Counted from the stretch's first letter, positions 7,898 through 16,403 are shown. The stretch is DNA of 44,020 bases from Cohnella nanjingensis (GCF_014212125.1 NZ_JACJVP010000043.1:49106-93125); one strand, 5' to 3'. The notes: a model not told the origin generated them from the letters alone. Program-made: numbers and translations.

Positions 7898-7972
7898 GGC
7901 CCGTTGGTCAAGGGGTTAAGACACCTCCCTTTCACGGAGGTAACAGGGGTTCGAATCCCCTACGGGTCACCA
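7898..7972 (+). tRNA. tRNA-Glu (anticodon TTC)
   Basis: Acceptor arms GGCCCGT/ACGGGTC, anticodon loop CTTTCAC in a CTCC/GGAG stem, T arm GGGGTTCGAATCCCC and encoded CCA. Confidence 0.97.
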
Positions 7973-7980
7973 CTCATTAA

Positions 7981-8056
7981 GAGCCATTAGCTCAGTTGGT
8001 AGAGCACCTGACTTTTAATCAGGGTGTCGTAGGTTCGAGTCCTACATGGCTCACCA
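7981..8056 (+). tRNA. tRNA-Lys (anticodon TTT)
   Basis: Acceptor arms GAGCCAT/ATGGCTC, anticodon stem CCTGA/TCAGG around CTTTTAA, T arm GGTTCGAGTCC and encoded CCA. Confidence 0.97.
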
Positions 8057-8105
8057 GTATACGATCCTGGCCAACCTCATGCCGGATCGGGTTACAAATT
8101 CATAT

Positions 8106-8191
8106 GCGGTCGTGGCGGAATGGCAGACGCACCAGCTTGAGGGGCTGGCGGTAGCAATACCGTGGAGGTTCGAGTCCTCTCGACCGCACCA
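8106..8191 (+). tRNA. tRNA-Leu (anticodon GAG), island integration site
   Basis: Class II tRNA: acceptor arms GCGGTCG/CGACCGC, anticodon stem CCAGC/GCTGG around loop TTGAGGG, a variable arm, T arm GAGGTTCGAGTCCTC and encoded CCA. Bases 8139-8186 recur exactly at 27867-27914 in the same direction. That is typical of a tRNA used as an attachment site, where the incoming element rebuilds the 3' end. Confidence 0.97.
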
Positions 8192-8192
8192 T
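8139..8192 (+). repeat. Left attachment-site-like repeat (attL)
   Basis: The 3' part of tRNA-Leu. It matches 27867-27920 over 54 positions with one difference (C8187 against A27915). The first 48 bases are identical, far beyond chance. Confidence 0.75.
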
Positions 8193-8205
8193 ACTTAAGA
8201 AGCTG

Positions 8206-8234
8206 AAATCCCTTGATACTTAAGGGATTTTTTT
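8206..8234 (+). terminator. Terminator after tRNA-Leu
   Basis: Stem AAATCCCTT (8206-8214) / AAGGGATTT (8222-8230) followed by seven T. Confidence 0.9.
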
Positions 8235-8481
8235 ATTTGTGTTTTTTAGAGGGCGTGGGGAGAAGGATGGAAAAGCGCTCAAAATGTCTCCGTGGTAGTA
8301 CCGTGGTAGCAAGAAGAAGAAAGAGCATCTCCTGAGCGACTGGTTGCTCGGGTGAATATCGATGTAGCAGAGCCATTAGTTTAATGAGCCAAAGCCACTG
8401 TGTCCAAAATAGAGCCATTATGTTATTATCCAGGTCCATGCGGAATGCGACATTTGGTATCCAGGAGATGAGAATGCACAT
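8233..8481 (-). pseudogene. Possible decayed integrase 3' end next to tRNA-Leu
   Basis: An 82-codon minus-strand frame points toward the tRNA, the usual position of a tyrosine recombinase gene in a tRNA island. Its middle reads LLHRYSPEQPVAQEML, which resembles the RYSHLSPEQ-type stretch after the catalytic tyrosine region of phage-type integrases with a few residues missing. No R-H-R-Y catalytic set is present and there is no ribosome binding site. This is a weak resemblance; it could be chance. Confidence 0.25.
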
Positions 8482-8600
8482 TCTGCCCCTACCGCACGTT
8501 ACGGCGCTGAATTGGAACTGAAGGTACCCGTTATAAAAGGATGCGGAGTGGTGAGGGTAAATTTTAGGACAGCCTCTCTTTCTTTGCTCGTTTCAAGTTA
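8482..8600. other. A+T-rich intergenic DNA, nothing recognised
   Basis: Part of the 660-bp gap between tRNA-Leu and the first GH39-like gene. No gene or RNA is seen here. The rest of the gap holds the decayed frame, the promoter element, a leader frame and the cre box listed separately. Confidence 0.5.
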
Positions 8601-8604
8601 ATGA

Positions 8605-8660
8605 TTTGTTGTTTTTGTTGATTTTGTTTTCTATTTTTTCTCGTTTTTATTCGCTATGCT
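8605..8660 (+). promoter_or_regulatory. Shared promoter/activator element, copy 1
   Basis: Three TTTGTT motifs start at 8605, 8614 and 8623, 9 bp apart. The -10 box TATGCT is at 8655-8660, with no good -35 box, as expected for an activator-dependent promoter. The block 8601-8670 aligns without gaps to 16531-16600 at 51 of 70 positions (counted by eye). The YesN-type regulator encoded at 20176 is the likely activator (inference). Confidence 0.55.
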
Positions 8661-8688
8661 TGGGATGAAATTCGGGCGAAGGAGGGCA

Positions 8689-8754
8689 GTGACGGATTCG
8701 GGGAATCTCACAGTAGCAAATTTGAGTGGCAAAGGGGTGACGGTTTTCAGCTAA
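8689..8754 (+). CDS. Possible 21-aa leader ORF or gene relic
   Basis: GTG at 8689 follows GGAGGGCA (8681-8688) and opens a frame reading MTDSGNLTVANLSGKGVTVFS, given here as M-start, 21 residues plus stop. It sits just after the presumed transcription start of the shared promoter and 100 bp before the GH39-like gene. It may be a leader peptide or the leftover end of a deleted gene. The only support is the ribosome binding site and position. Confidence 0.25.
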   Translation: MTDSGNLTVANLSGKGVTVFS

Positions 8755-8777
8755 AATCAAATTTCTCGGAATAATAC

Positions 8778-8791
8778 TGTAAGCGCTATCA
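8778..8791 (+). promoter_or_regulatory. CcpA cre box
   Basis: TGTAAGCGCTATCA fits the cre consensus TGWAANCGNTNWCA at every fixed position. It lies 62 bp before the ATG of the first GH39-like gene and downstream of the TATGCT promoter, where CcpA would act as a roadblock. A TAATAC hexamer directly precedes it and could be a second -10 box. Confidence 0.75.
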
Positions 8792-8853
8792 AATTAAGGG
8801 GTTTACCTTATTATTTAGTATTTATTAGACAATAAAAAGGAGCTCCTCCCAAT

Positions 8854-11025
8854 ATGAAATTCACTTTCAGAAGGTGGTGCGCTTGCCTGATCGTCTCTAC
8901 GTTAATGTGCGGTGCGCTCATTTCTCCGTCAGGGGTCTATGCGGCCAATTCTCTTAATATCAATGCGGTTCTGCAAAGCGACGTCATCACGAACAAATTT
9001 AATACGTTGAACAGCTGGTATTACAATAGCGACTGGGGTTCTTTCGCGAGCAGTCAGCCTGACAACTATGTTACAAGCAATTATCCTTTCATCCAATATG
9101 TGCGGCTGTTTACGGCAACCGGTGGCTGCTATACGGGGTATGCGGGCTGCAGCGGCGGGAATGACCGCGATCTGTTCGTTAATCCCGCCAACACGGCTAC
9201 TATGACGGATTATAAGTTCGATAGTCTGAAGTCCTCCATTCAGAACGTTCTCAACAAAGGCTTGAAGCCTTATATCGTTACCGGCAACGTGCCCATTAAA
9301 TATTCCGCAACCCCCTATATCGGAGCATTTAACGTCAATACCCGACCTCCGACAGACTACTCGACATACTACAATTATATTAAGGCGATGGCCGATGCGC
9401 TTGTATCCCAATTCGGCGTTACCGAAATCAAGACGTGGAAATGGGGAGTGCTGTCGGAATTTGAGAATGCGGCTTGGTTTTGGGATAGCCCTGGCTCTAC
9501 TCCGGACGCGAACGCATCCAAAACGGCTTATTTCAAACTGTACGATTACACGGTAGCGGCTCTTCAAAGCTCCATCGGCTCCGGCAATTTGACGGTTGGC
9601 GCGCACGCAATGGCCGTTACCCCGGGCTTGTGGGATCCCCGCGACTTTATCGACCATGTTGCAACCGGAAACAACTACAAAACGGGCGGCATTGGCACGC
9701 AAATCAATTTCATCACGGCCTCGTACTACGATGATGCACCCGGCGTTTATACGGCCAACAGCTTGCCGGCCGTCATCAACAGCCTACGGGACCGCGCCAT
9801 CATGGACGGGTTGACGAATCTTCAGGTCGGGGTGGACGAAGGCTGGTTCCTGACGGATACGAGCGGCAAGGATTTGTTCTCTCGATCATCGGGAACGGGC
9901 TACCAGGGAGCTTACATGGCCAAAAAAATCAAGGAAATGGTCGACTACAACATTGACTGGTTTTCCGTCTGGGACCTCAACGCTTATGGCGTATGGGGAG
10001 GGGCGAGCGTTCCGACGATCTCCACCAACGTCATCGCTTTGGCGAGCAAAATGGCAGGCGAACGCAGGGCGGGATTGTCCATCGGCGGCAGCGCCTCCGG
10101 TTCGGGCAACGTCGTGGACGGATTCGCCAGCTACAGCGACTCGACGAAGAAGCTGCACATCCTCGTATATAACTACAACGCCAATCCGAACGCCGTGAGC
10201 AGCGAGTCTCCGACGATCGCCATCAACAACATAGCCGCCGTGTCGGGAGGCAGCGTGAACGTCAAATCGTGGACGGTCGACGACACCCACGCGAATTTTT
10301 GGCCCCAGTGGTGGAGCGACAAGGGATCTTCGTTGACGTCGGCGGACTATGGCGGCTTCTGGTCGCCGCAATCGGTAGAAGTTCCCGCCGCCCTAACGAA
10401 TTCGTCCGCTCTGGCTTACTGGAACAGCAGGCTGGGAACCTACCAATCGCTAGCCGCCCTCACTTCGTCGGCGACTTCCCCCATGACGGTAAGCGGCAAC
10501 TCGATCACATTATCGCCTACCTTGAACCATCATGGTGTCATGCTGTATGAGATCACGAATGTAACTAGCATAGGCAATCTCGTAAGCGTCACGGACGACA
10601 TTAACGATTTCTCGAAAATGAACGCACACGGCTCCGGACTGTTCTTCGACAGCCTGAACGTGGCCGCGCTCGGGGATACAAGAAGAGCGGCGCGAACGAC
10701 CACGGGCCCGACGCCGGAATTCGTGACATACCTGTACAACAATTCAAAAAGTGTTACTTTGACCGGTTTGTTCGATTCCACTGCCGAACCGATTAATAAT
10801 TTCAAGCTTTACACGTCTTCCACGGGAGCGAGCGGATCATGGGCGCTCCAGAGCGGTTACACAACTAGCGATACGCCAATCAATAGCAATCTGTGGACGA
10901 AACGCGTTTACAACTGGCCTTCCCTGCCCGCGGGCACGAATTACGTAAAGGTGGAGTTTCCGACGGGCGGTTCGCAGAATTGGAACCCGCAGTTGAGTCA
11001 GGTAACGATTCAATACACCCCTTGA
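8854..11025 (+). CDS. Secreted GH39-like glycoside hydrolase, 723 aa
   Basis: A signal peptide with RRW followed by a hydrophobic core ends near VYAAN (about residue 31). Residues 33-410 look like a GH39-type (beta/alpha)8 barrel: GLKPYIVTGNVPI, WKWGVLSEFEN (candidate acid/base E202), YFKLYDYTVAALQ, NLTVGAHAMAV, and VGVDEGWF (candidate nucleophile E329). A beta-rich region follows, then from about 578 one copy of a repeated module (DDINDFSKMNAHGSGLFFD, ending WNPQLSQVTIQYTP). The module occurs three times in the next protein. GH39 enzymes are xylosidases, iduronidases and related glycosidases; the substrate here is not clear. The start is set by AAAAGGAG before the ATG. Codon use is A+T-richer than in the backbone. 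A cre box precedes the gene. Confidence 0.7.
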   Translation: MKFTFRRWCACLIVSTLMCGALISPSGVYAANSLNINAVLQSDVITNKFNTLNSWYYNSDWGSFASSQPDNYVTSNYPFIQYVRLFTATGGCYTGYAGCSGGNDRDLFVNPANTATMTDYKFDSLKSSIQNVLNKGLKPYIVTGNVPIKYSATPYIGAFNVNTRPPTDYSTYYNYIKAMADALVSQFGVTEIKTWKWGVLSEFENAAWFWDSPGSTPDANASKTAYFKLYDYTVAALQSSIGSGNLTVGAHAMAVTPGLWDPRDFIDHVATGNNYKTGGIGTQINFITASYYDDAPGVYTANSLPAVINSLRDRAIMDGLTNLQVGVDEGWFLTDTSGKDLFSRSSGTGYQGAYMAKKIKEMVDYNIDWFSVWDLNAYGVWGGASVPTISTNVIALASKMAGERRAGLSIGGSASGSGNVVDGFASYSDSTKKLHILVYNYNANPNAVSSESPTIAINNIAAVSGGSVNVKSWTVDDTHANFWPQWWSDKGSSLTSADYGGFWSPQSVEVPAALTNSSALAYWNSRLGTYQSLAALTSSATSPMTVSGNSITLSPTLNHHGVMLYEITNVTSIGNLVSVTDDINDFSKMNAHGSGLFFDSLNVAALGDTRRAARTTTGPTPEFVTYLYNNSKSVTLTGLFDSTAEPINNFKLYTSSTGASGSWALQSGYTTSDTPINSNLWTKRVYNWPSLPAGTNYVKVEFPTGGSQNWNPQLSQVTIQYTP

Positions 11026-11067
11026 CCGCAAGGAATGATTAATCCCTTCACAGACAGGAGCAATAAG

Positions 11068-14000
11068 ATGAAAAAAAGAAAAGCTGTAAGCGCTATACTA
11101 TCTCCGCTTCTTCTGTTAAGCATGGTTCTCGGTCTGTTTCCCGGCATTTCGACCGCTGCCGCCGGCGTGCAACTGACGTTCGACCTGAACGCCCAGGGCC
11201 AGACGCTGACGAACAAATTTTACGACCTCAGTGCCTGGGATCTGAACGAGCATTGGACGACGGAAGCGGACTCCAAGGATGCCGATTATTTCTCGTCCCG
11301 CTATCCGTTTATCAAAAGGGTTCAGCTAATGATCGCAACCGGGGGCTGTTATATCGGCTATCCGGGATGCAACACGAACCGGGATTTATTCGCCGACCCT
11401 TCGGATAAGACGAAATTGAACGATTATAAGTTCGACTCCCTGATTCAAGCAACGAGCAACATCGTCAAGCAAGGATTGAAACCTTATATCGTAACAGGCA
11501 ACGTTCCGATCAAGCTCAGCTCGAAGCCGGTATTGGGCCCTTTCCAGGTGAACGTCCGACCGCCGGCCGATTACGAAAAATACTACAACTATATCAAGGC
11601 ATTGGGCGATGCGCTTGTTGCCAAATTCGGGGCGGAAGAACTAAAAAGCTGGCAATGGGGCGTCGTGCAGGAATACGAAAACCGCGATATGTACCTTGCC
11701 GACGACGAGTCTTCCGAGAGTACCCGAATCGCATATTTTAAGCTTTACGATTATACGGTAGCCGCCCTGCAGGATTCCATAGGCTCGGCTAACCTCACGG
11801 TCGGTGCGCACGCGATGGCGGTCTCCCCCGGACTGTGGAGTCAACTTGAGTTCATCGATCATGTCGCGAAAGGAAAAAACTATAAAACGGGAAAGATAGG
11901 AACGCAAATCGACTTTCTGACCGGCTCCTATTACGATCAGAAACCGGGAGTCGGCGCTCCGGCCTCCAAATCTCTCGAGCATACGATCAATCTGCTACGG
12001 AGCCGCGCTCTGCAAAACGGGCTGACAGGCCTCAAATTCGGCATCGACGAGGGTCGCATTCTTCAGGGGCCTGACGGGAAAGATCTGCTGTCGAGGGTCG
12101 TCGGACATAGCTTTCAAGCCGCGGCCGATGCCAGGCTGTTCAAGCAATTGCAGGATTGGAACGTAGATTGGATCTCCATGTGGGGGATGAATACCGAAGG
12201 AGTATGGGGCGGAGCGGATTCGGTAAGCGCCCATATCGCGAATTTGTCCTACAAGATGGTCGGCGGTAAGCAGTTGAATCCCGTCTTAACAGGCGCTCCA
12301 GCCGGTACCGGTAATGAAGTCGGGGGAATCGGCGGATTCAAGGCCGAGGAGGATAAGCTTCACCTCATGGTATACAATTATAACGCCGATATGAACGCCG
12401 CAGCCGGCGAGACGCCTGCGATCACGATCAAGAATATCGCTCCGGCATCCGGGAATACCGTTACGGTCAAGCAATGGACGGTTGACGATACGCACGGCAA
12501 CTTCTGGCCCGCCTGGTGGTCGGATCAAGCTTCGCGCGGTCTGGAAGACGGCTCGTACAACGTTTGGTCCAAGTATTCCGTCGAAGTGCCGTCCGCTCTG
12601 AAGAACGAAGCGGATAGGGAGTATTGGTATTCCAAAGAAGAAGGCTACAAAAAACGGGCCGAGTTAACGTCCACTACACGCAGCGTTGCCGTAAACGGCG
12701 GTTCTTTGACGCTGTACCCCAGCATGGGGCATCATGGCGTCGTCTTCTTAGAGATTACCAACGTCAAAAGTACGGGAATCGCTCAAATCGTAACCGACGA
12801 TCTGAACGATTGGACCCGCAGCTACGCGCATAGCGACGGTCTGATATTCGATACGGGGAATGCCGCTATTCTCGGCGATCCCAGCCGCGTCATGCGGAAA
12901 GCTCCGTTTCCCGGTCCGGGAGCGGAATTCGTCACCTATAAGTATCCGAATATGGTCAGCCTATCCGCGACGGCTCTGTTTGCTTCTTCGAACGAGACCA
13001 TCAGCGATTATAAATTTTATGCGTCCGCGGACGGAAAAAAATGGACGGAGCAATCCGGATGGAAGAGCCAGGATACGCCGATCAACGACGGCTTGTGGAC
13101 GAAACGAACGTACACGCTGGGCTCGCTCCCCGGAGGAACGCAATATGTCAAAATCGAGTTCCCGGCCGAGGCGGCTTACTTCTATAGTCCTCAGTTCTCC
13201 CAGGTTCAGATCGCCTATGCCAATACTTGCGCGTGCTCCGACAATTCGGTTTATGTCGACGATTTGAACGATTGGTCGGTCGCGCACTCGCATACGGCGG
13301 GGCTTGCGTTCGATACGCTGAACGGGGAAGCGCTGGGAGACCCTAGCAGAGTCATGCGAACGGACAACGGCAGGAATACAACCGAATCCATCACCTATCG
13401 GTTCGAGGGAATGTCCGCAGCTTCCGTGTCGGCCCTGTACGCTTCCGGTTCGGAACCGATTGCCGATTTCAAGTTTTTCGTTTCGGCGGACGGCTCCAAG
13501 TGGACGGAACAAGCGAAGAAGAAAACGGCTATCCACGATACTCCGATCTCCGGAAAGTCCTGGACCCAAAGGCTGTATACGCTTGCCGATCTGCCTTCGG
13601 ACACCGTCTATTTGAAGATCGAATTTCCGAAAGGAGGGAAAAACAGCTGGAACCCGCAGCTCGGAAACGTCGAAATTCGGGTGAAAGCGAAGCCTCCGAC
13701 GGAGCTTACGGCAACTGAAGCAGGTACGACGAAAACTCGTTTAAGTTGGACGGCTTCTTCGGGCGCCGGCGGATATAACGTCTACCGCGCCGAAAGCGCA
13801 AACGACGCTTACAAGAAGGTCAACGATCATGCGGTTTCGACGACGGCGTTCGAGGACTCCGGTTTGAAGGCCGGAGGAACTTATTACTACAAAGTGACCT
13901 CGCTCAACAGTGTGGGAGAATCCGCTCCTTCGGCCGCAGCCAGCGTGAAGACCCCGCTCTTCGATGTCGTGACGCTGACGGACGAACTGAATGACTGGTC

Positions 14001-14433
14001 GATCGCAAGCTCGCATAGCTCCGGTCTGCAATTCGATACCCAGAACGCAGACGCCCTCGGCGATCCGAGCAGAGTCATGAGGAAGGAAACGCGTACCGAT
14101 CCGGCCGAACATGTCGTCTACCGGATGAACGGGATGACCGGCGCCTTCGTGAACGGCTTGTTCGCGTCGGGCGCGGAACCGATATCGGACTTTGTTTTCT
14201 ACGTATCGCCGAACGGTACCGATTGGACGAAGTTATCGAAACAGGCGACAATCGAAGACAAGCCGATTACGAGCGTCAACTGGACCGACCGTAAATACGC
14301 GCTGAATGATTTGCCTTCGGGAACGAATTATTTGAAGATCGAGTTTCCGGACGTTGCCGGCGCCTTCTGGAATCCGCAGTTAAGCCGGGTGGAGCTGACG
14401 GCGAAGGCGGGCGCGACGACGGACATGAAGTAG
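11068..14433 (+). CDS. Secreted multimodular GH39-like glycoside hydrolase, 1121 aa
   Basis: A paralogue of the preceding gene, 42 bp downstream. The start at 11068 follows AGGAG (11056-11060) by 7 bp; an earlier in-frame ATG at 11035 lacks this. The signal peptide begins MKKRKAVSAILSPLLLLS and ends near STAAAG. The GH39-like barrel shares the motifs GLKPYIVTGNVPIK, WQWGVVQEYEN (E202) and FGIDEGRI (E328). The C-terminal part has module copies at about 573-720, 727-874 and 966-1115, each with (D/E)LNDW near the start, GDPSRVMR, and a WNPQL- or YSPQF-like end. A fibronectin type III domain (about 875-961, LSWTASSGAGGYNVYR) lies between copies 2 and 3. The modules probably bind carbohydrate or the cell surface (inference). 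Confidence 0.7.
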   Translation: MKKRKAVSAILSPLLLLSMVLGLFPGISTAAAGVQLTFDLNAQGQTLTNKFYDLSAWDLNEHWTTEADSKDADYFSSRYPFIKRVQLMIATGGCYIGYPGCNTNRDLFADPSDKTKLNDYKFDSLIQATSNIVKQGLKPYIVTGNVPIKLSSKPVLGPFQVNVRPPADYEKYYNYIKALGDALVAKFGAEELKSWQWGVVQEYENRDMYLADDESSESTRIAYFKLYDYTVAALQDSIGSANLTVGAHAMAVSPGLWSQLEFIDHVAKGKNYKTGKIGTQIDFLTGSYYDQKPGVGAPASKSLEHTINLLRSRALQNGLTGLKFGIDEGRILQGPDGKDLLSRVVGHSFQAAADARLFKQLQDWNVDWISMWGMNTEGVWGGADSVSAHIANLSYKMVGGKQLNPVLTGAPAGTGNEVGGIGGFKAEEDKLHLMVYNYNADMNAAAGETPAITIKNIAPASGNTVTVKQWTVDDTHGNFWPAWWSDQASRGLEDGSYNVWSKYSVEVPSALKNEADREYWYSKEEGYKKRAELTSTTRSVAVNGGSLTLYPSMGHHGVVFLEITNVKSTGIAQIVTDDLNDWTRSYAHSDGLIFDTGNAAILGDPSRVMRKAPFPGPGAEFVTYKYPNMVSLSATALFASSNETISDYKFYASADGKKWTEQSGWKSQDTPINDGLWTKRTYTLGSLPGGTQYVKIEFPAEAAYFYSPQFSQVQIAYANTCACSDNSVYVDDLNDWSVAHSHTAGLAFDTLNGEALGDPSRVMRTDNGRNTTESITYRFEGMSAASVSALYASGSEPIADFKFFVSADGSKWTEQAKKKTAIHDTPISGKSWTQRLYTLADLPSDTVYLKIEFPKGGKNSWNPQLGNVEIRVKAKPPTELTATEAGTTKTRLSWTASSGAGGYNVYRAESANDAYKKVNDHAVSTTAFEDSGLKAGGTYYYKVTSLNSVGESAPSAAASVKTPLFDVVTLTDELNDWSIASSHSSGLQFDTQNADALGDPSRVMRKETRTDPAEHVVYRMNGMTGAFVNGLFASGAEPISDFVFYVSPNGTDWTKLSKQATIEDKPITSVNWTDRKYALNDLPSGTNYLKIEFPDVAGAFWNPQLSRVELTAKAGATTDMK
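11085..11098 (+). promoter_or_regulatory. Intragenic cre-like sequence
   Basis: TGTAAGCGCTATAC shares its first 12 bases with the perfect cre box at 8778 and differs only in the last two. It lies in codons 6-11 of the second GH39-like gene. Intragenic cre sites that block elongation are known in B. subtilis, but here it may simply be coding sequence. Confidence 0.35.
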
Positions 14434-14486
14434 ATTCCAAGCAAATTCGGATCCTCGGACAGAATATCCCGGTACGACAAGCAACA

Positions 14487-14520
14487 ATGCAGCCTGTCTC
14501 CCGAGGGAAGCAGGCTGCAT
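14487..14520. terminator. Bidirectional terminator between convergent genes
   Basis: Perfect 10-bp arms ATGCAGCCTG (14487-14496) and CAGGCTGCAT (14511-14520); the loop can pair further (TCCC/GGGA). It lies between the GH39-like gene and the convergent permease gene. Confidence 0.8.
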
Positions 14521-14572
14521 TATTTGTTCCAATTGAAAGTTCGTCAAAGCCTTCGCTTGAGCAAGCGCAGTC

Positions 14573-15451
14573 TCACTCCTTCACCGCGCCCAGAACCATG
14601 CCTTTGACGAAATACTTCTGAAGAAACGGATAAACGAGCAAAATCGGAATCGCCCCGATGAAGATTTGGGAAGCTTTGACCGTGTTGTTGGAGATCAGTT
14701 TGACGTCTTCGGGCCGCAGGTTGATCTTGCTGAAATCTTCCGTCACGACAATCGTTTGGAGCAGGGTACTGAGCGGCCATTTTCGGGCTTCCGTGATATA
14801 GATCATTCCGTCGAACCATGAATTCCAATGCCCCACCATCGTGAAAAGCGAGAGCGTAGCCAAGGCTGGTAAGGAAATCGGCAAGTAGATATGAAGCAGC
14901 GTTTTGAAATGCGAGGCTCCGTCGATAAGAGACGCTTCTTCCATTTCTTTGGGTACGGTCTTGAAGAAGTTGAGCAGCAGAACCATGTTCCAGGCGGATA
15001 CCGCTCCCGGCAGCACCAGCGCCCAAATCGAATTCATCAGGTGCATCTTCTGGACGATGATATAAGTGGGGATAAGCCCGCCGTTAAACAGCATCGTAAA
15101 GACGAAAAACCACGTATACGTCGTTCTTCCTTTGAATCGGGAATGGACTTTGGACAACGGATAAGCAGTTAAAATCGTGACGATCATGCCGATTCCCGTC
15201 CCCAGGACGACACGCTCGACGGAGACCAGGATGGAACGCAAAAAGTTCGAATTGGAAAACGTCTGCTCGTACGCGTCGGTATTGAAACCGACGGGCCACA
15301 AGCCGACCATATTGGCGTTTGCCGGTTCCTTGGCGCTGAAGGAGACTGCGAGTATATGAATTAAGGGCAATATGCAGGCAACAGCCGAAATCAGCAAGAA
15401 TGCAAGGTTGATGATGTAGAACACCCTGTAGGACGGGGCTTTATGATACAT
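14573..15451 (-). CDS. Carbohydrate ABC transporter permease, YtcP/LplC type
   Basis: A 292-aa inner-ring permease with six membrane segments, the first at residues 10-30. The EAA loop that meets the ATPase is EEASLIDGASHFKTLLHIYL. The end FVKGMVLGAVKE is the usual one for MalG-like sugar permeases. It pairs with the upstream permease to form the membrane channel for an oligosaccharide. AAAGGAG precedes the ATG at 15451, only 16 bp after the first permease gene. No ATPase gene is in the island, so a shared ATPase of the MsmX kind is needed (known for this family). Confidence 0.9.
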   Translation of the reverse strand: MYHKAPSYRVFYIINLAFLLISAVACILPLIHILAVSFSAKEPANANMVGLWPVGFNTDAYEQTFSNSNFLRSILVSVERVVLGTGIGMIVTILTAYPLSKVHSRFKGRTTYTWFFVFTMLFNGGLIPTYIIVQKMHLMNSIWALVLPGAVSAWNMVLLLNFFKTVPKEMEEASLIDGASHFKTLLHIYLPISLPALATLSLFTMVGHWNSWFDGMIYITEARKWPLSTLLQTIVVTEDFSKINLRPEDVKLISNNTVKASQIFIGAIPILLVYPFLQKYFVKGMVLGAVKE

Positions 15452-15467
15452 ATTCGTGCTCCTTTGC

Positions 15468-16403
15468 TCAAAAGATGCGATAGTTGGCGAATTTGAAAGC
15501 CATTCGGTAGGCGGTCACGATGAGGAAGAAACTGACCACCGATTTAAACATGCCGACCGCCGTGGCGAAGCTGAACTGTGTTTTGAGCAGACCGGCCCGA
15601 TAGGCGAAAGTATCGATAATATCTCCTTTGTCATAGACAAGCGCATTATACAGATTAAAGATTTGATCGAAGCCCGCATTCAGTATGTTTCCAAGAGACA
15701 AGGTACCGAGAACGATGACGATCGGGGTGATCGCGGGAATCGTCACGTTCAGCGTTTGTTTCCAGCGACCCGCTCCGTCCATCTCCGCGGCTTCGTAAAG
15801 AGCCGGATTGACGGCGGTTAACGCCGCAAGGAACAGGATGGTGCCGAAGCCGAATTCCTTCCAAATATCGCTGACGACAACCGTGAACCGGAACCAATCC
15901 CCCTGCATAAGGAACGGAATCGATTCGATGCCGAACCAGGAGCCAAGCAATTGATTGACGGGTCCGTTGTTTCCTAGCAGGTTGATCAGAATGCCGCCTA
16001 GAATGACCCAGGACATGAAGTGCGGCAAGTAAACGAGCGTCTGCACGAGCCGTTTGACGAACATATGGCGCAATTCGTTAAGCAGCAAGGAGAAGACGAA
16101 CGGAACGAGCAAGCCGAACACGATTTTCAATCCGGCGATAACGAAGGTGTTGCGAATGACCTCAAGGCTGTCTTCCCGGGCGAACATCAGGCGGAAATTG
16201 TTCAGCCCTACCCATGGAGAGTGAATAAAGCCCAGCCAGGGCTTAAAATCCTGAAAGGCAATAACCAGTCCTCCCATAGGAAAATAGAGAAAAACGAGAG
16301 CCAGAACGATCCCGGGAACGAGCATGGCGTGGAGTTGCCACGTCTGTCCGAATGACAAAGGCTTTCTTCCCGAGGCTGGGTGTGTCTTTGTTTCCAAGTT
16401 CAA
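15468..16403 (-). CDS. Carbohydrate ABC transporter permease, LplB type
   Basis: A 311-aa permease with six membrane segments (MLVPGIVLALVFLYFPMGG is the first) and EAA loop EAAEMDGAGRWKQTLNVTIP. I place the start at TTG 16403, because GGGAGG lies 8 bp upstream; an in-frame ATG at 16448 has no ribosome binding site and adds a charged leader lacking in relatives. It is divergent from the solute-binding gene and cotranscribed with the second permease. Separating the binding protein from the permeases on opposite strands is a little unusual. Confidence 0.88.
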   Translation of the reverse strand: MNLETKTHPASGRKPLSFGQTWQLHAMLVPGIVLALVFLYFPMGGLVIAFQDFKPWLGFIHSPWVGLNNFRLMFAREDSLEVIRNTFVIAGLKIVFGLLVPFVFSLLLNELRHMFVKRLVQTLVYLPHFMSWVILGGILINLLGNNGPVNQLLGSWFGIESIPFLMQGDWFRFTVVVSDIWKEFGFGTILFLAALTAVNPALYEAAEMDGAGRWKQTLNVTIPAITPIVIVLGTLSLGNILNAGFDQIFNLYNALVYDKGDIIDTFAYRAGLLKTQFSFATAVGMFKSVVSFFLIVTAYRMAFKFANYRIF

